A DNA stretch of 64,000 nt from CAYVBE01 sp964572825 (GCA_964572825.1 CAZNGS010000013.1:1-64000), one strand, 5' to 3'. Positions 26,296 to 35,914 are shown, counted from the first letter of the stretch. Notes: a model not told the origin generated them from the letters alone. Program-made: numbers and translations.

Positions 26296-28428
26296 ATGGC
26301 CGAAAAGAACTGGATGAACCGCAGGCAGCGCCTGATCCACATGACGATCCGGGACGTGGACTGCGCCGACTTCGACGTCGAGCACGTGATCGAGACCTTC
26401 CGCCGCTGGAACGTGACCTGTTTCAGCTTCTTCGCCGGGGGGTACGTCACCACCTATCCCACGAAACTCCCCTGGCAGCGGGTGAGCCCGTACCTGGGGG
26501 ACCGGGACCTGTGCGGCGAGATCATTGAAGCCGCCCACGCGGCCGATATGCGCGCCTTCACCATGATCGACCTGGGGGAGGTGCCTGTCGAGGTGGCCGA
26601 GGAACATCCCGACTGGCTGGCCCGCCGGCGGGACGGGAGTTTTTACGTGAAGACCGACGGCATCGTCACCAGTTGTCCGCTGGGCGATTACGTCCGGGAG
26701 TGCAGCCGGCAGGTGGTGGCCGAGCTGCTGGAACGCTACGACATGGACGGGATGAAGTTCGGCGGCGCCAGCTACGGTTTCGCCCCCGGCGTCTGCCACT
26801 GCGACCGCTGCCGCCAGAGCTTGCGGAACGACCGCGGCCTGGAGCTGCCCGAGGACCGCGAAGACGATCGCTACGCCGCCTACATGCGCTGGCGCGAAGA
26901 GAAGATGAAAGAGACCGTCCGCTACCTGGTCGACGTGGTTCATCAGCAGGCGGACATTCCCGTGGTGGGCAACAGCGTCCGGCACCTGGGGCGCGGCATG
27001 AGCATCGACGACCTGGCGCGGGATCAGGATTTCGTGCAGCTCGAGGTGCAGACGCGCACCCACCCCACCGGACCGAACTCCGAAGCCTGCTGGGAAAGGT
27101 TCACTTTCCCCACGGAGACCTGTCGATACGCGGGCCTGCTGTCCAGGCGGCCGCCCTGGGTGGTGGCCTCCTACTTCCTGGCCTGGCCCTGGCGACGTGT
27201 GGCCGTACCCCCGGCGGAACAGAAGCTCTACCTGGCCCAGGTCGCGGCCAACGGCTGCTCCCCCATGGTCAACCTCTCCGGCGGCCCACCGAAGGTCCAC
27301 CAGGACACCCGCGGCTTTCGGGCCATCGAGGAGCTGTACGGCTTCATGGCGCGGAACAACAGGCTTTACGAAGGAGACCGCTCCGGCGCCACCGTGGCCA
27401 TTCTCTACTGTCACGACTCGGCCCGCCTGGCACGCCGACAGCCGGACTCGTACCTGCACTACCTGGCCGACCTCCACGGCTGCGAGGATGCCCTCAATCG
27501 GGCGCACATCCCCTTCGACATCGTCAACACGGAACGGCTGGAGGAAGTGGGGGCGGACGATTACGCCGCGCTGCTGCTGCCCGGTGCCACTGCCCTGACT
27601 TCGGCGGCCGCCCGCGAGCTCACGCGGCTGGTGGAGGGCGGCGCGGGCCTGGTGGCCACGGACGCGCCGGCAACGCGGGACGCGCAGGGCACACCACGCG
27701 GGCGATCACCGCTGGCAGCGCTGCTGGGCGTGATCGCCATCGGAGAGGAAAACACTTTCCTCGAAAGCCCGCACAAAGGTCTGGCGCAGGCCTATGGACG
27801 GCCCGATGCGGAGCACGCGCTCTTTGCGGACATCGACGCGGAACTGGTGCCCCTGGCCGGTCCCTGGTATGCCGTGGAGGCGAAGCCCGGCGTCGAGGTG
27901 CCGATGGTCCGGACGGCGCCCTTCCGCGTGTTCCCGGAGGGGCTGAGCTACCCGGACTACCCCGATCCCGCAGAGCCGCTGGCCGTAATCAAAAATGCCC
28001 CGGAGCAGGGGCGGACGGTCTATTTCCCCTTCCCGGCGGGCCGATGCGCGGCTCGAACCGGCCACCCCGACAACAAGCGGCTGATCTCCAACGCGGTGCG
28101 CCACGCGGCCCGCGGCGACATCCCCGTGGGTCTTGAAGGACATCCGGACGTCCTTGTGACCCTACGCCTGCAGCGGGGACGCAAACTCATCCACCTGGTC
28201 AACACCACGGGCCGCGAGCGCTACCTGGAGGTCTTCACGCCGGTGCGGGGGCTGAACCTGACCGTGCGCTCGGAGCAGGCACCGGACCGCGCCTGGCGCG
28301 CAAGCACGGGCGATGAGCTGGACTTCGAATACGCCGACGGCGTCGTTCGGGTGCTGGTGCCCGAACTGGTGGACTACGACATCGTGGCCCTCGAGAACTC
28401 CGAACGGAAGAACAGGACGCAATCATGA
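26296..28428 (+). CDS. Glycoside-hydrolase-like protein with barrel and trimerisation-type domain
   Basis: The 710-residue cytoplasmic protein has an N-terminal barrel of the hypothetical glycosyl hydrolase/GH42-like type: ETFRRWNVTCFSFFAGGY, EEHPDWLARRRDGSFYV and YDMDGMKFGGASYGF followed by CHCDRC, probably a structural metal or disulfide-like site. A Rossmann-like domain from about 365 (GATVAILYCHDSARL, YAALLLPGATALTSAAAREL, GAGLVATDAP) resembles the beta-galactosidase trimerisation domain. A beta-rich C-terminus follows. GAGGTG precedes the ATG at 26296. The stop overlaps the amidohydrolase start, so the two probably act in sequence. Substrate unknown. Confidence 0.7.
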   Translation: MAEKNWMNRRQRLIHMTIRDVDCADFDVEHVIETFRRWNVTCFSFFAGGYVTTYPTKLPWQRVSPYLGDRDLCGEIIEAAHAADMRAFTMIDLGEVPVEVAEEHPDWLARRRDGSFYVKTDGIVTSCPLGDYVRECSRQVVAELLERYDMDGMKFGGASYGFAPGVCHCDRCRQSLRNDRGLELPEDREDDRYAAYMRWREEKMKETVRYLVDVVHQQADIPVVGNSVRHLGRGMSIDDLARDQDFVQLEVQTRTHPTGPNSEACWERFTFPTETCRYAGLLSRRPPWVVASYFLAWPWRRVAVPPAEQKLYLAQVAANGCSPMVNLSGGPPKVHQDTRGFRAIEELYGFMARNNRLYEGDRSGATVAILYCHDSARLARRQPDSYLHYLADLHGCEDALNRAHIPFDIVNTERLEEVGADDYAALLLPGATALTSAAARELTRLVEGGAGLVATDAPATRDAQGTPRGRSPLAALLGVIAIGEENTFLESPHKGLAQAYGRPDAEHALFADIDAELVPLAGPWYAVEAKPGVEVPMVRTAPFRVFPEGLSYPDYPDPAEPLAVIKNAPEQGRTVYFPFPAGRCAARTGHPDNKRLISNAVRHAARGDIPVGLEGHPDVLVTLRLQRGRKLIHLVNTTGRERYLEVFTPVRGLNLTVRSEQAPDRAWRASTGDELDFEYADGVVRVLVPELVDYDIVALENSERKNRTQS

Positions 28429-29435
28429 GCGAAACAGAGCCGGGGACAGCAGGCCGCACCTTCATCGACGCTTACGCACACGTGGGCGTGCCGCGGTTCG
28501 GCTCCGCGGAAGAGGCCGTTGCCGTGATGGACCGCTGGAATACCGAAAAGGCCGTGCTGGTGCTGGGGCCCGGCGTGCCCGACCTGCCGGCCCTGGCGGA
28601 GGCCCGGGAGCTGGCCGGGGACCGCATTCGGTGCATGGGCATACCCTTCGGCAAAACCGAGGGGCAGCGCTCCGCACTGGCCGAGGTGCAGATACGCATG
28701 GGCATAAGCGGCATGCGCTTCATGCCCTTCGAGCTGGAACCGAACCCGGAGATACTGGCAAAGCTCGGCGAGCGGGGACTGTGGCTTTTCGCCATCAACC
28801 CCCACGAGTCGGCGGAGACCACCCGTCTGCTGCTGGACTGGCTGGAGGACTACCCCGAAGGGGCCATCGCGGCGCCGCACTTCCTCTGCCCGTGCCCCCT
28901 CGGCGAGGCAGCCGATGATCCCGGCCTGCTGCGGGAGCTTCTCGAGCATCCCCGCTTCTGCGCCATCCCGTCGCGGCACGGGGGCGTGGGCAGCGCCCGG
29001 CCCTACCCGCACGATGACCTGCGCCCCTGGGTGGAGGGGCTGGTCGCAACCATGGGCTGGGAGAAACTCATGTGGGGCAGCGAGTATCCGGTCCTTTACT
29101 GGCGCAACGAGCAGATCGACGAGGCTCGGCGCTGGGTCGATGAGCTGGGTTTGGGGCTGACGGAGGAGCAGCGGGCCGGCTTTTTCCACGGCAACGCCCG
29201 GCGCCTGCTGTTCAGCGAGCCGGCGCCGGCGGCGGCGGATGTGAGCCTGCCGGCCTGGGTAGAGGAACAGTTCGACCGCCACCGCACGGTGCCCCTTTTC
29301 CCCCGCACGACCCTGAACGTGCCCATGCGCGCCTACCGGAAGCTGTTGTCGGGTTACCTCCAGGCGGGCGCGGCCAATCCCACGCTGCGCTTCGCCGAAT
29401 ACGTGGCCAACCGGCTCGGCGAACACGCTGGTTGA
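28425..29435 (+). CDS. Amidohydrolase-family metal-dependent hydrolase (PF04909 type)
   Basis: The 336-residue protein opens with FIDAYAHVGV, the family's DxHxH region in altered form (DAYAHVG), and has GMRFMPFE, IAAPHFLCP and WGSEYPVLYW, the last being the conserved (G)SD(F/Y)P-like motif with Glu for Asp. These changes leave metal binding uncertain. TIM-barrel amidohydrolases of this type include lactonases and decarboxylases. It starts inside the previous gene's stop codon (ATGA), which strongly links it to the glycoside-hydrolase-like protein. Confidence 0.75.
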   Translation: MSETEPGTAGRTFIDAYAHVGVPRFGSAEEAVAVMDRWNTEKAVLVLGPGVPDLPALAEARELAGDRIRCMGIPFGKTEGQRSALAEVQIRMGISGMRFMPFELEPNPEILAKLGERGLWLFAINPHESAETTRLLLDWLEDYPEGAIAAPHFLCPCPLGEAADDPGLLRELLEHPRFCAIPSRHGGVGSARPYPHDDLRPWVEGLVATMGWEKLMWGSEYPVLYWRNEQIDEARRWVDELGLGLTEEQRAGFFHGNARRLLFSEPAPAAADVSLPAWVEEQFDRHRTVPLFPRTTLNVPMRAYRKLLSGYLQAGAANPTLRFAEYVANRLGEHAG

Positions 29436-29877
29436 GGAGGTTGCCTGCAGCGCATGCCAGTTGTCGAACCCTGGGCGGAGCCTGGAGGGCCACCCCGCGC
29501 CCGCGGGTTCGTGGCCGATCGTTATGGCACACGGGGGGTCCAGGGCAGGCGGACGCGACAAAGCGCGTCCCTCCAGCATGTGCTCGCCGCAAGCACGCGC
29601 TGAGATTGGTTGGGGCGTCCCGCCCCGCTACATCTCCCTGCTCCCCACCGCGCCGCGGGCCGGGCCGCAGACAAAGACTGCACAGAGCATCCATACCGCG
29701 GCCGCCCTTCTCGCCCAGGCATCCATGCCGTCTCCCCGCGCAGCGTTGAGATGCCCCGAGACACGCAATACGGTAAGCTCGGCGACGGACGGCGTCAACG
29801 GCGGGGTTTGACGAATCGCCGCCGAACCGGTAGCCTCCCCGCGAATAACGCCCGCGACTCCACCCGGGGACCAGACG
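29436..29877. other. Non-coding gap with palindromic repeat
   Basis: This 442-bp region has no believable gene on either strand. It contains the REP-like element at 29551-29570, a second G/C hairpin (GGGGCG-TCC-CGCCCC, near 29614-29628) and a possible TTGACG (29808-29813) before the sulfatase, without a clear -10 box. Confidence 0.5.
29551..29570 (+). repeat. REP-like palindrome, family A
   Basis: GGACGCG-ACAAAG-CGCGTCC is a perfect 7-bp inverted repeat. The same stem, with one loop change, occurs in opposite orientation at 35865-35884. Confidence 0.75.
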
Positions 29878-31419
29878 ATGGCCGACCGAAGACCCAACCT
29901 TCTTCTGATCACCACGGATCAGCAACGCTGGGACAGCCTGAGCCTGTACGACACTCCGGGCTACCGCACCCCCACCCTGGACCGCCTGGCCCGCGAAGGG
30001 GTGCTGTTCGACCGCAGCTACTGCCCCTCCCCGGTCTGCACCCCGGCCCGGGTCTCCATCCTCGCCGGCCAGTACCCTGCGCGGCACGGCGCCTACCAGA
30101 TCGGGATGGAACCCGTGCCGGCACTGGACGGTCCGACTCTGGGTTCCGTGCTTGCCGACGCGGGCTACGCCACGGCGCTGATCGGCAAGACGCACTTCGT
30201 GGCCCGCCACCTGGAACACCAGCACGTGGCCGGCATCGAGGATCCCTCCCCCGAAAAGAGCAACCCGCCGGACGAGTTCTGGCACGACTACGACGGCCCC
30301 TACGTGGGATTCCGGTTCGTGCGACACTGCCAGAGCCACACCTGTGACCACGCCCCCAACGCCCACTACCGGGCCTGGCTGCAGAAACGAGGCCTCAACC
30401 TGGACCACCTGCATTCCGACGGGCAAAACCGCCCCACCCTCGGCCCGTGGGAGAAAAAGCCCCGGCACACCCAGACCGCCTGGATCACCGAGGAATCCCT
30501 GGACTGGATCCGCCGGCAGGAAAGCGAGGGCAGGCCCTGGCTGTGCTGGGCCTCCTACCAGGACCCCCATCCGCCCTACGTCTGCCCCGAACCGTTCTAC
30601 TCCCAGGTGGACATGTCGGGGGTGGACCCGGGCGGCCTGCGGGAGGGCGAGATGGACGACAAACCCATCCTCTATCGCCGCTTCTTCGAAGGCGAATACT
30701 GGAGCGAACAGGAGCCGGACGATTTCATCGACCCCGACTGCCCGGTCAAGAACATCCCCGCCCTGCAAAGCTACGACCGCATCGCCGACCCCGCCCGCGC
30801 CATCCGCGCCTACATCGCCATGGTCAACATGCTCGACCACTACCTGGGGCGCCTGCTGCAAGCCCTGGAGGGGATGGAGGCGCGGGAGAACACGCTGATC
30901 ATCTTCACCACCGACCACGGGGACATGCTGGGGCGCCACGGGCTGTGGGGCAAGGGCATCGCCGCCTACGACGACCACCAGCGCATCCCCGGCATCGCCT
31001 GCTGGCCCGCCGGCCAGTCCGGCCCGGTCGGCCGCACGGAAGCCATGTTCAACCTGGTGGACGTGCTGCCCACCTTCCTGGACGCCGCCGGGGCGGAGTG
31101 CCCGCCCGGCGTCCAGGGCGTCAGCCAGCTACCCGTCATCCGGCGCGAGACGGACTGCGTGCGCGACTGGGCGCTGGTGGACTTCATCGCCACGGTCAAG
31201 CTGCACCAGCAGACTTTCATCCACAACGGGCACAAGCTGGTGGTCTATCGCCACGCCGATTACGGCGAGCTCTACGACCTGGAGGCAGACCCGGACCAGT
31301 ACCACAATCTCTTCGATGACCCCGAGGCCCGCCCCGTCCGGGACCGCCTGATGCAACGCCTGGTGCGGGCCAACATGGAGACGGCCGGCGTCATGCCCCG
31401 CCGCATCTGGCACGCGTGA
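29878..31419 (+). CDS. Sulfatase, formylglycine-dependent (arylsulfatase type)
   Basis: The 513-residue enzyme starts with PNLLLITTDQQRWDS, whose D14 and Q15 region binds calcium, and has the formylglycine signature C54-T-P-A-R58 within SPVCTPARVSILAGQ. Later metal and sulfate-binding segments include IIFTTDHGDMLGRHGLWGKG. The C-terminal YDLEADPDQYHNL is typical of family S1 sulfatases. There is no signal peptide, so it is probably cytoplasmic unless exported in another way, and its substrate would be a small imported sulfated sugar. A formylglycine-generating enzyme is required but not encoded in the window. Confidence 0.93.
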   Translation: MADRRPNLLLITTDQQRWDSLSLYDTPGYRTPTLDRLAREGVLFDRSYCPSPVCTPARVSILAGQYPARHGAYQIGMEPVPALDGPTLGSVLADAGYATALIGKTHFVARHLEHQHVAGIEDPSPEKSNPPDEFWHDYDGPYVGFRFVRHCQSHTCDHAPNAHYRAWLQKRGLNLDHLHSDGQNRPTLGPWEKKPRHTQTAWITEESLDWIRRQESEGRPWLCWASYQDPHPPYVCPEPFYSQVDMSGVDPGGLREGEMDDKPILYRRFFEGEYWSEQEPDDFIDPDCPVKNIPALQSYDRIADPARAIRAYIAMVNMLDHYLGRLLQALEGMEARENTLIIFTTDHGDMLGRHGLWGKGIAAYDDHQRIPGIACWPAGQSGPVGRTEAMFNLVDVLPTFLDAAGAECPPGVQGVSQLPVIRRETDCVRDWALVDFIATVKLHQQTFIHNGHKLVVYRHADYGELYDLEADPDQYHNLFDDPEARPVRDRLMQRLVRANMETAGVMPRRIWHA

Positions 31420-31441
31420 CCGCGGAGAAAGAATCCCCGCC

Positions 31442-31723
31442 TCACCGCCGGCCGCGATACGAGCGGTAGTGATGCCCCCCACCGCCCATGTGGCTCAGGT
31501 CCGCGATGACGCCCAGAACCACCAGAACCAGCCATCCACCCTGCACGCCCCCGTGCAGCGCGCCCGCCATCCAGGCCAGCGTCGTATAGGGCATGAACAC
31601 GAACCCCAGCACCGGCCACAGGACGGAATCAAAGGCCCGGGGGAACCAATCCGTGAACACAAATGTCGCAATCATAGTCAGCCGCGGCACCAGCAAGGCC
31701 AGTATGGTCACTATGCAGCCCAA
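31442..31723 (-). CDS. Small integral membrane protein
   Basis: The 93-residue protein has about three hydrophobic segments (VTILALLVPRLTMIATFVF, VLWPVLGFVFMPYTTLAWM, GGWLVLVVLGVIADL) and a His/Arg/Tyr-rich tail (HHYRSYRGRR). The likely start is TTG at 31723 with a G-rich site upstream; a GTG four codons later is an alternative. It lies 45 bp after the DUF3332 gene in the same direction, so both may be made together. Function unknown. Confidence 0.65.
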   Translation of the reverse strand: MGCIVTILALLVPRLTMIATFVFTDWFPRAFDSVLWPVLGFVFMPYTTLAWMAGALHGGVQGGWLVLVVLGVIADLSHMGGGGHHYRSYRGRR

Positions 31724-31768
31724 TTGCTCTGCCCCCTGAGGATGGCATGGAAAACCGAGTTACCCGCG

Positions 31769-32335
31769 CTACCGGGCGGGCGCCAAAAATGCGCCGATCT
31801 CCTCGGCCGAGAGCGTGGCGACCACGGTGCCGTCGCTTCCTTCCAGTCGCACCGCGCCGCCCTCGGTGCGCACCGCCCCGCCCAGAAGCTTCCCCTCCGG
31901 GCTGTGCACCTCGCAGAGCTCATCGGACACACGCACGAACCGGGCCCGCGCCACTGTCTCGCCCCCGCGCACGATGGCCATCTGCGCGGTCCGTCCGTCC
32001 TCCGCGGGCTGCACGTCCACTTCCAGCTCGCCCACCGTCCCGGTGGGGTCCAATCCACCGAGGTTCAGCCCCGTCCAGAACTCCAGCAGGTTCAGCACCA
32101 CGAGGTCGCCCAGCACGCTCCCCTCATAGACCGGGAAAACGAGGAAAACCCAGAACACCACCTGCCGCAGGACATCCGGCCGGATGGTCGCGTTGACGTC
32201 GTACACGAGGCCGGTCAGCGGGAAGGAACCGAAACAACCCGTCCCCACTGCCACAAGCACCGCCGCGAGCAGCGTCGCCACGCACCGCCTGACATCGCTG
32301 AGCCACCCCGTCGGACGCCGGCTACTCGTCTGCAT
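31769..32335 (-). CDS. DUF3332 family lipoprotein
   Basis: The 188-residue protein has a signal sequence ending in VGTGCFGSFPLTGLVYDVN, a lipobox cysteine followed by the DUF3332 opening. The family's hydrophobic stretch is present too (VVFWVFLVFPVYEGSVLGD, then LNLLEFWTG). DUF3332 proteins are uncharacterised, envelope-associated and found in diderm bacteria. The C-terminal half (about 105-188) looks like a small beta domain. It is followed by a small membrane protein gene and lies just downstream of a sulfatase gene read in the same direction. Confidence 0.8.
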   Translation of the reverse strand: MQTSSRRPTGWLSDVRRCVATLLAAVLVAVGTGCFGSFPLTGLVYDVNATIRPDVLRQVVFWVFLVFPVYEGSVLGDLVVLNLLEFWTGLNLGGLDPTGTVGELEVDVQPAEDGRTAQMAIVRGGETVARARFVRVSDELCEVHSPEGKLLGGAVRTEGGAVRLEGSDGTVVATLSAEEIGAFLAPAR

Positions 32336-32353
32336 GCTCCTTCCTCCCTGGTG

Positions 32354-34246
32354 CTATTGTCCAAACTCGACGCGGATATCCCGCAGGACGCCGGGGAACT
32401 CCTCCTGCGGGGCGTAGCCTCCGATGGCGGGGTAGTGCGTCCGGGTGTAGCACCCCGCCTCCAGCAGCCCGGCAGGATAAATGGACAGCGGCCCGTCGGC
32501 CCGGCCGGTTCCCACGATCGCGTCATCTACCTTCAGCGTGATCGTGCCGTCGGTCTCCAGGCAACCCTCAACCTGAACAAGCCCCTCGGGCAACGGCTCG
32601 TCGGCCCGGACGACGGTCGTCCTGGTCTCCAAGTTGTCCCACCGCAGGGATCCGGGCACGTCCATCACGGCCATGTGCAGCCGGCCCTTCTCGATGTAGA
32701 GCGCATAGCCGGCGAACCAGGCCCCGTGATGGACGATGACACCCTCTTCCGCTTCGGCCTTCACCTTTGCCCGTATGGTGATGCGGCTCTCAGCGAAACC
32801 GGATTGCGCCCCCCGGAACCACACATCCTGCCCCGGTTCCAGATGCAGCCGCCGTTGCGATGGCGAGGAAGCCAGCGCCGGCGCGTTCTCCTCCGGCAGC
32901 CATCTGGCCAGAGAATCTCTGACGGGTTCGAACTCCGCCCTGCCGGCCACGTTCGCGTGCTCGTAGGGATCACTATCGTGGTCGTAGAGCTCTTCAGTGC
33001 CGTCGCAGTAACGGCTGTAGCGCCACCGGCGGGTGCGCAGCGAATGGTTGTTCGGCCCGAAGGACGTCAGGCCCGGACGTTCGCGTTCCGTCTGCTCGCC
33101 GGACAGCAGCTCGCGCAGGCTCTGCCCGTCCAGCCCCGCCACCTCCGGCAACCCGCATAGATCTACGAGCGTCGGATACAGGTCGGTGAGGTCTACACCC
33201 TCCTCGCACGGCGTCCCGCCGTCGGTCACGCCCGGTGCCCGGATGATGAGCGGGACTCGCGCGCCACAGTCCCAGATGGACCACTTTTTCCAGTGGAAGT
33301 GCTCCCCCAGGCTCCAGCCGTTGTCCCCCCACAGCACCACGATGGTGTTGTCGGCGTAGGGGCTCTCATCGAGGGCCTCCAACACCTGTCCCACGCAGTC
33401 GTCGACGAAACTGACGCAGGCCAGGTAGGCCTGCACGAGGTCCCGCCAGTAGCCGTGCTCGGTTATCTGCCGGTGCATCCCCAGCTTGAAATCCTGGTAG
33501 CCGGCCAGGGCGATCTGCCGGGCGATCGGCGGCATGTCGTCCAGATCCTCCGGCCCGGTGGGCGGCAGGTGGAGCTCGGATTTATCGTACATCTCGAAGA
33601 ACCGCCGGGGCGCAATCAGCGGCACGTGCGGCCGGAAGAAGCCCGCCGCCAGGAAGAAGGGGCTGTCGTAGTCCCGCCCCAGCCGCTCGGCGGCCCAGCG
33701 GGCGACGTGCCGGTCGGTCAGCGTCTCGGCCTGGTCGTCGTCCAGCGGCCCCCAGTGAAAGGCCCACTTGTAATACCCGTCCACGTGCGTGAGACAGGAG
33801 GTGTGCCGCGAGCGCATGTCGAACTGCTGGCCGCCGAAAAAGCCGCCGTGCTCGTCCCACAGGCTCTCGCCGCGGGAGGCCCGGGTGGCCTTGTCCACCA
33901 GGTTACCGTGGTCCACCTTGCCGACGCACATGGCGCGGTAGCCGTTGTGGCGGAAATGGAGCGGGAGCGGCAGCGCCCCGTCCCATACGGGCGAGTCCTG
34001 GGGGCGGTCATTCAGCAGGTAGCACCCCGTCGTCGAGGGCCGCAGTCCGCTGAGCAGCGCCGTGCGCGACGGCTGGCAGACCGGCGAAGGGCAGCAGGCG
34101 TTGGTGAATGCCATCCCCTCCTCCGCCAGCCGGTCCATGTGCGGCGTCTTCACGTCGGGATTCACCCCCAGGCAGCCGATCCACTCGTTGAGATCGTCCA
34201 GGGCAATGAACAGCACGTTCGGTCTCTCGTCTCTCCGCGGGGTCAT
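32354..34246 (-). CDS. Sulfatase with C-terminal beta-sandwich domain (iduronate-2-sulfatase-like)
   Basis: The 630-residue protein begins with PNVLFIALDDLNEWIGC, the calcium-binding DD typical of iduronate-2-sulfatase-like enzymes, and has the formylglycine motif C57-Q-P-S-R61. WGDNGWSLGEHFHWKKW supplies later metal and sulfate contacts. After the sulfatase core, residues from about 480 form a beta-rich, LamG/concanavalin-like domain, which is unusual for a protein without a signal peptide. The ATG at 34246 overlaps the stop of the GH10 gene (ATGA), so the two enzymes are coupled and may act on the same sulfated glycan. Confidence 0.92.
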   Translation of the reverse strand: MTPRRDERPNVLFIALDDLNEWIGCLGVNPDVKTPHMDRLAEEGMAFTNACCPSPVCQPSRTALLSGLRPSTTGCYLLNDRPQDSPVWDGALPLPLHFRHNGYRAMCVGKVDHGNLVDKATRASRGESLWDEHGGFFGGQQFDMRSRHTSCLTHVDGYYKWAFHWGPLDDDQAETLTDRHVARWAAERLGRDYDSPFFLAAGFFRPHVPLIAPRRFFEMYDKSELHLPPTGPEDLDDMPPIARQIALAGYQDFKLGMHRQITEHGYWRDLVQAYLACVSFVDDCVGQVLEALDESPYADNTIVVLWGDNGWSLGEHFHWKKWSIWDCGARVPLIIRAPGVTDGGTPCEEGVDLTDLYPTLVDLCGLPEVAGLDGQSLRELLSGEQTERERPGLTSFGPNNHSLRTRRWRYSRYCDGTEELYDHDSDPYEHANVAGRAEFEPVRDSLARWLPEENAPALASSPSQRRLHLEPGQDVWFRGAQSGFAESRITIRAKVKAEAEEGVIVHHGAWFAGYALYIEKGRLHMAVMDVPGSLRWDNLETRTTVVRADEPLPEGLVQVEGCLETDGTITLKVDDAIVGTGRADGPLSIYPAGLLEAGCYTRTHYPAIGGYAPQEEFPGVLRDIRVEFGQ

Positions 34247-35715
34247 CCGTTCATCCTTTCCGTGATTTCGTCGATCGCACTCAAAGCCGGTTTTCGTGTG
34301 AGGTCCTCCCGCAGCAGGCCCTGGCCCGCCGCCCAGGGCAGGCGGTAGTCCTCGCACGGCGTGCCGATCAGATAGTCGTGCCACAGTATCGGCGCGTCCG
34401 CTGTGCCCCAGAAGGTGGCGTTTTCCACGAAGGGCAGTGCCTGATACAAGGCCAGGAAGCTGCGCACGTGCTCCCGCTGCACGTCCTCGGTCCAGGGCTC
34501 ACCCCGCCAGGTCTTGAGGTAGGGACTCATGGGGCGGCCGCCGATGCGCACCGACGGCTCGGCGCCCGACGGCGGCGTCCACTCGGTGACGTGCACGGGT
34601 AAGTTGAACCGTCCGTGCCAGTATTCGAGCACCTGCCGGGTGTGAAACAGATTCTCCGGCATGTGAAGCTGCAGGCCGATCAGGTCGGGCTCGACGCCGC
34701 GTTCGATGCAGCGTTCGACGAACTCGGCGACGGTTATCATGCCCTCGCGGCCCCGGCGGAACTGGCGCGGGAGCCACGATTCATCCTCCGCGTAGAGGCT
34801 GATCATGTGGCGGACGTGCGGGGCAAGTTCCTTGCATAGCCGATAGACCATCTCCGTCTCGTCGAGCTGTTGATCGACCGACAGATCGAGAGAAGCGGCC
34901 TGGACCGGTTCGTTGATCAACTCCACCGCGTCCAGGTCGTCCCCGATCCGCTCCAGGATGGCTTGCACGCGGCGGGCCGAGCGCTCTGTCAATTCCTCGA
35001 AACTCACGTCCGCCATCCAGCAGCGCTTCTCGAATCCGCTGTGCCAGATCAGCGCGTGGCCCTTCATGCCGAGCCCGTGCTCGCGCCCCCAGGCGACCAG
35101 TTCGTCCAGGACATCGTAGCGCGGCCGGTCCTTCTCGATCTCCAGAATGCCCCAGGTCAGGGGGACGGTCGCGTAGGTGAACCGGTCGGCGAAGTGCTCG
35201 TCCCAGGCCGCCCTGGCGTTGTGCAGGCCCTTCGTGTTGATGCCCCGCTCCAGTCGGGTCGGCCCCTGGAGGCGCCATTCGATCTCGGCCTCCACCAGCC
35301 GCTCGCCGGCCCAGAAAGTCCGCTCCACCGCCTCGCGGATTTCGCCGGCCTCCAGCAGCGCGTGCGCCTGCGAAACCATCTGGTCGACGGCCGAACACGG
35401 CGGTATGCCCTCCTCCTCGAGCCGTGCGGCCAGTTCTGCCACCTGCCGGATGCGGGTCCGGCAGGCCTCGCGTCGGAAATCGACCGGCCCGTCTTTTCTG
35501 GTGAACCCCTCTCCCCCGTTATCGGCCAGCCATCGCCCTCCCTCGGCCCCCGGGACGTGCACCGGCCCGTCCAGCATCACGGGAGCTCTGGAATTGGTCA
35601 ACACGGCCGCCCGATCGGCCTCCTCCAGCAAGGACCCGATCGGCTCAAACGGCGCCGCGTAGACATAGATTGAATCCGGCTCGTCCACCGAATCCGGCAG
35701 AATCTCCAGCCGCAT
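34243..35715 (-). CDS. GH10-family endo-1,4-beta-xylanase-like enzyme
   Basis: The 490-residue protein has the GH10 barrel: WGILEIEKDRPRYDVLDELVAWGREHGLGMKGHALIWH fits the family's W-x-x-x-E and (K/R)GH-x-L-x-W-H motifs. The acid/base is E269 in VELINEP and the nucleophile E378 in VHVTEW. About 150 N-terminal residues form an extra beta/helical domain. No signal peptide is present, which suggests work on imported oligosaccharides. It is translationally coupled to a sulfatase. The promoter at 35764-35792 lies upstream. The substrate may be a xylan or another beta-linked sulfated chain. Confidence 0.88.
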   Translation of the reverse strand: MRLEILPDSVDEPDSIYVYAAPFEPIGSLLEEADRAAVLTNSRAPVMLDGPVHVPGAEGGRWLADNGGEGFTRKDGPVDFRREACRTRIRQVAELAARLEEEGIPPCSAVDQMVSQAHALLEAGEIREAVERTFWAGERLVEAEIEWRLQGPTRLERGINTKGLHNARAAWDEHFADRFTYATVPLTWGILEIEKDRPRYDVLDELVAWGREHGLGMKGHALIWHSGFEKRCWMADVSFEELTERSARRVQAILERIGDDLDAVELINEPVQAASLDLSVDQQLDETEMVYRLCKELAPHVRHMISLYAEDESWLPRQFRRGREGMITVAEFVERCIERGVEPDLIGLQLHMPENLFHTRQVLEYWHGRFNLPVHVTEWTPPSGAEPSVRIGGRPMSPYLKTWRGEPWTEDVQREHVRSFLALYQALPFVENATFWGTADAPILWHDYLIGTPCEDYRLPWAAGQGLLREDLTRKPALSAIDEITERMNG

Positions 35716-35763
35716 CGTGCATCTCTCTCAGCAAGGGTCAGCCCGTCGGGCAAATCGAGGCCA

Positions 35764-35792
35764 AGTATAGAACGATGCCGGGATACTTACAA
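35764..35792 (-). promoter_or_regulatory. Candidate promoter of the GH10-sulfatase unit
   Basis: On the minus strand TTGTAA (35787-35792) and TATACT (35764-35769) are 17 bp apart, about 50 bp before the GH10 start. Confidence 0.55.
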
Positions 35793-35864
35793 CCGCCCGG
35801 GGGGATACGTGATCGCAGCGCCCTCCGCAGCTTTCACGGCACAAAAGACGGCATTCCGCTGGGG

Positions 35865-35884
35865 GGACGCGCTCTGTCGCGTCC
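35865..35884 (-). repeat. REP-like palindrome, family A
   Basis: GGACGCG-CTCTGT-CGCGTCC on the plus strand is a perfect 7-bp inverted repeat. It is the reverse complement of the element at 29551-29570 apart from one loop base. Confidence 0.75.
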
Positions 35885-35914
35885 TCAACCTCCCGTTCAT
35901 CTCGGGCCGTACCT

